NCBI GenBank assembly: GCA_965279355.1
Contig: OZ257155.1
Coordinates: forward strand, 1,426,001 to 1,490,000
Origin: G965279355 sp965279355
Lineage (GTDB): Bacteria > Pseudomonadota > Alphaproteobacteria > CACIAM-22H2
Direction: 5' to 3'
DNA length: 64,000 bases
The notes under the pieces were generated by a model, which was not told the origin of the DNA, searched no databases, and saw nothing but the letters and a program-made list of their open reading frames with translations. The translations under genes and the position numbers were made by a program. Positions 53,331 through 64,000 of the stretch are shown one piece after another. The stretch's first letter is position 1, and the number at the start of each line of letters is the position of its first letter.

Positions 53331-55121
53331 ATGACCGAAGAATCCGCCGAAAATCCGGACGTTGAGTCACCTGACAGTCTGAATGATGCGGGTGTCCGAA
53401 TCGCCTCCAGCGATCCACAGGCTGCCCTTGTCCTGTTTGAGCGGGCCCTCAAGGCGCGACCGGACGATTCGGAGGCACTCTTCAACCGTGGCGCGGTCCT
53501 TCATCGCCTGGAACGGCTCGATGAGGCCCTCTCCGACTATGAGCGAGCGCTCGTGCTGAACCCTGCCAATGTTTCGGCGCTCAGCAATCGCGGCGCGGTG
53601 CTCCTGCTGCAACGACGCTTTGAAGATGCCATCGCCAACTACGACCGTGCCCTGACGATCAGCGACAGGCCCGCCCTGCATTACAATCGCGGTCTCGCAT
53701 GCCTTTCGCTGGGACGACACGCGGAGGCACTGACCGAATTCGATCGAACGCTTGCACTCGATGCCATCCACGCCGCGGCTACACATCAGCGTGGTGTTGC
53801 GCTCGTGAAACTCAGCCGGCATCAGAACGCCCTGGCGGCCTTCGACCGCGCACTGTCCCTTCAGCCGACTAACGCCGCGCTTCTTCACGACCGGGCCTGC
53901 ACTTTGCTGCATCTCGACCGCGCGAACGACGCGTTGGCGGCGTTCGACGCCGCGCTGGCCGCCCAGCCGAATTTTGCAGAAGCGCGCACCAATCGTGCCG
54001 CAGCCCTGCTACATCTTCGGCATACCGACGACGCGTTCGGGAGCTTCGCTAAAGCGCTGGAGGACGATCCGCGCCACGCACCGGCGTATTACAGTCGTGC
54101 CCGCGCCTTCCACGAAATGAACCGATTGCCGGACGCCATCGCTGACTATGAGCGATTCCTGGAACTGCGACCGGATGACGCCGCCGCGCGCTTCGATCTC
54201 AGCGTGGCCCAGCTCTGCCTCGGCGACTACGCGACCGGCTGGCAGAACTATGAATTACGTTGGACCATGCCGAACGGAAGACCCCATCAGCGCGGCTTTT
54301 CCCAGCCTTTGTGGCGCGGCCAGTTTGATCTACGCGGCCGGACGTTATTGCTTCACGCCGAACAGGGGATTGGCGATACCATTCAGTGCCTGCGCTTTAT
54401 CCCAATGCTTCGCGAGCGGGGCGCGAAAATCGTTCTGGAAATACCGGTGCCGCTCAGGCCTCTGGTGCAGGCATTCCCTGAGGTGAGCGCCGTAACTGCC
54501 TATGGCGAGGCCCTCCCCTCTTTCGACTGTCATTGCCCACTCCTGACTCTGCCGCTAGCCCTCGGCATCAGCGTTGAGACAATTCCCGCCGAAAAGCCAT
54601 ATCTCGCGGCTGGCCCCGCCTACATCGCTCGCTGGACGAAAACGCTCAAGGATGTCGAACGGCCGCGCGTCGGCTTGGTCTGGGCAGGAAGCGGCACGAA
54701 TACGCGAGACCTCACGCGCTCCATTCCGCTGGCAACGCTTGGGCCGGTGCTCGCCCGGAGCGAATTTTCGTTCGTCAGCCTGCAGAAAGATCTGCGCACC
54801 GGTGATCGCGAGGCACTGACGGCAACAGGTATTCATCACATCGGCGATCAACTGGGCGACTTCGCGGACACCGCCGCCGCGCTCTCGCTGATAGATCTCG
54901 TGATTTCGGTCGACACCGCAGTGGCGCATCTTGCCGGAGCGCTCGGCAAGCCGACCTGGATCCTCCTGCCCTTCGCACCGGACTGGCGCTGGATGCTGGA
55001 GCGCAACGACAGTCCCTGGTATCCGACCGCGCGCCTATTCCGCCAGCGGCGGGTCGGCGACTGGGAGAGCGTGGTTACCGACGTGGCGTCAGCGCTCGCC
55101 CGCCTCCTTCCGTCGCCCTGA
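53331..55121 (+). CDS. TPR protein with a C-terminal glycosyltransferase-like domain
   Basis: The 596-residue protein starts with about eight tetratricopeptide repeats (residues about 15-290; for example LFERALKARPDDSEALFNRG and YDRALTISDRPALHYNRGLA). A glycosyltransferase family 9/OGT-like domain follows (about 300-596): LLHAEQGIGDTIQCLRFIPM, VGLVWAGSGTNTRDLTRSI and DLVISVDTAVAHLAGALGKP. Such proteins are thought to glycosylate proteins or envelope sugars; the substrate is unknown. It is the only plus-strand gene in the ribosomal-RNA polymerase block. TATGAT at 53287-53292 could be its -10 box, but no good -35 accompanies it. Confidence 0.85.
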   Translation: MTEESAENPDVESPDSLNDAGVRIASSDPQAALVLFERALKARPDDSEALFNRGAVLHRLERLDEALSDYERALVLNPANVSALSNRGAVLLLQRRFEDAIANYDRALTISDRPALHYNRGLACLSLGRHAEALTEFDRTLALDAIHAAATHQRGVALVKLSRHQNALAAFDRALSLQPTNAALLHDRACTLLHLDRANDALAAFDAALAAQPNFAEARTNRAAALLHLRHTDDAFGSFAKALEDDPRHAPAYYSRARAFHEMNRLPDAIADYERFLELRPDDAAARFDLSVAQLCLGDYATGWQNYELRWTMPNGRPHQRGFSQPLWRGQFDLRGRTLLLHAEQGIGDTIQCLRFIPMLRERGAKIVLEIPVPLRPLVQAFPEVSAVTAYGEALPSFDCHCPLLTLPLALGISVETIPAEKPYLAAGPAYIARWTKTLKDVERPRVGLVWAGSGTNTRDLTRSIPLATLGPVLARSEFSFVSLQKDLRTGDREALTATGIHHIGDQLGDFADTAAALSLIDLVISVDTAVAHLAGALGKPTWILLPFAPDWRWMLERNDSPWYPTARLFRQRRVGDWESVVTDVASALARLLPSP

Positions 55122-55156
55122 AACGAAAACAGCCCCAGCGCGATGCTAGGGCTGTT
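55121..55156 (-). terminator. Terminator after rpoC
   Basis: On the minus strand AACAGCCC pairs with GGGCTGTT (55128-55135 with 55149-55156), with three further inner pairs, followed by TTCGTTT. It lies 23 bases after the rpoC stop. In the plus direction there is no U-run, so it is weaker for the TPR gene, whose stop it touches. Confidence 0.75.
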
Positions 55157-55179
55157 CCGTTGCTTGAGGGGCTGTGTCG

Positions 55180-59385
<4,206 letters not shown>

Positions 59386-59436
59386 GTCTTTAACTCCTGA
59401 AGAGCGAAACGCTGGGCGACTGAGACGGGAGAGTCG

Positions 59437-63621
<4,185 letters not shown>

Positions 63622-63711
63622 CGGACTTTCCTCACTTCTTCAGCTGACCGCGCCATGCCCTGGCGCACCCTCTCGGTTCCCTCATCGCAGGCGTCCATCC
63701 GGGGAACCGCC

Positions 63712-63740
63712 GACCGGAGCGCGAAAACCGCGCCCCGGTC
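63712..63740 (-). other. Stem-loop in the rplL-rpoB spacer
   Basis: Positions 63712-63723 and 63729-63740 pair over 12 positions with one mismatch around a 5-base loop. There is no U-run on the transcribed strand. In E. coli the rplL-rpoB gap carries an attenuator and an RNase III site that lower rpoBC expression relative to the ribosomal proteins; this stem is in the same place, so a similar role is likely. Confidence 0.5.
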
Positions 63741-63759
63741 GCCGGTGGACGCTTTCGTC

Positions 63760-64000
63760 TTACTTGACCTCGACGGTCGCGCCGGCTTCTTCGAGCTGCT
63801 TCTTGAACTTCGCAGCATCGTCCTTGCTGACACCTTCCTTGACGGGCTTCGGCGCGGCTTCGACCAGGTCCTTGGCTTCCTTGAGGCCCAGGCCCGTGAT
63901 CGCGCGAACTTCCTTGATCACGTTGATCTTCTTGTCGCCGGCAGTGGCGAGGATGACCGTGAACTCGGTCTGTTCGGCGGCGGCGGCGGCCGGAGCGGCA
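63760..64000 (-). CDS. rplL: 50S ribosomal protein L7/L12, C-terminal part (partial)
   Basis: The frame ends with TAA at 63760-63762 and is open to the right edge. It reads EQTEFTVILATAGDKKINVI, KEVRAITGLGLKEAKDLVEA and ends GATVEVK, the L7/L12 C-terminal domain that recruits translation factors. The alanine-rich hinge lies at the window edge; the N-terminal dimerisation part is outside. It precedes rpoB in the usual order. Confidence 0.97.
   Translation of the reverse strand, partial: AAPAAAAAEQTEFTVILATAGDKKINVIKEVRAITGLGLKEAKDLVEAAPKPVKEGVSKDDAAKFKKQLEEAGATVEVK

Overview
The window is a high-GC (about 63-66% in sampled lines) stretch of an alphaproteobacterial chromosome. The clearest signs are the ribosomal superoperon order secY-adk-rpsM-rpsK-rpoA-rplQ without rpsD, an ATP12-type F1-ATPase assembly chaperone (a family of Alphaproteobacteria and mitochondria), an AsmA protein, a Bug-family solute-binding protein, and short palindromic repeats typical of alphaproteobacterial intergenic DNA. 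The order or genus cannot be settled from the sequence alone.

Bases 1-20300 are a metabolic and transport region. It opens with the first codons of a malic enzyme, a tRNA-Leu(GAG) and lipB. A tightly packed minus-strand group follows: propionyl/acetyl-CoA carboxylase alpha subunit (pccA), a small HEPN-motif protein, acylphosphatase and a TauE/SafE permease. Next come a Bug-type periplasmic binding protein with a strong terminator, two tandem RlpA-like lipoproteins, a class III nucleotide cyclase, a complete five-gene branched-chain amino-acid-type ABC transporter (livG-F-K-H-M) with a consensus sigma-70 promoter, a nitronate monooxygenase, a VOC protein, a low-GC gene that joins a nuclease-like domain to a ComEC-like metallo-beta-lactamase domain, the carboxyltransferase partner pccB, and an Aer-like PAS chemoreceptor. 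Several palindromic repeat elements sit between these genes, including two near-identical copies of about 125 bp in opposite orientation (12923-13049 and 20391-20515).

Bases 20600-31500 hold nine minus-strand genes, most of them with 4-base overlaps or short gaps: a Do-like protease, rarA, a DUF429 protein, an RluC-type pseudouridine synthase, a secreted alpha/beta hydrolase, glutathione-dependent formaldehyde dehydrogenase, a HAD phosphatase, asmA and the ATP12 chaperone. A GH17-GT2 fusion, probably a beta-glucan synthase, lies between this cluster and the ribosomal genes.

Bases 34200-64000 are the core gene-expression block, all on the minus strand except one gene. In order of transcription it runs rplL (partial), rpoB, rpoC, then rpsL-rpsG-fusA-tuf, the S10 and spc operons to secY and adk, and rpsM-rpsK-rpoA-rplQ. 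A TTGACG/TATATT promoter lies upstream of rpsL, a TTGACT/TATAAT promoter lies upstream of rpsM, and a UUCG-loop terminator closes the block after rplQ. The exception is a plus-strand TPR-glycosyltransferase gene placed between rpoC and the rpsL promoter.

The best candidate for something undescribed is the nuclease-like/MBL fusion at 14803-16209. Next are the HEPN-motif protein inside the pccA operon and the inverted repeat pair that encloses the MBL-pccB-chemoreceptor segment.
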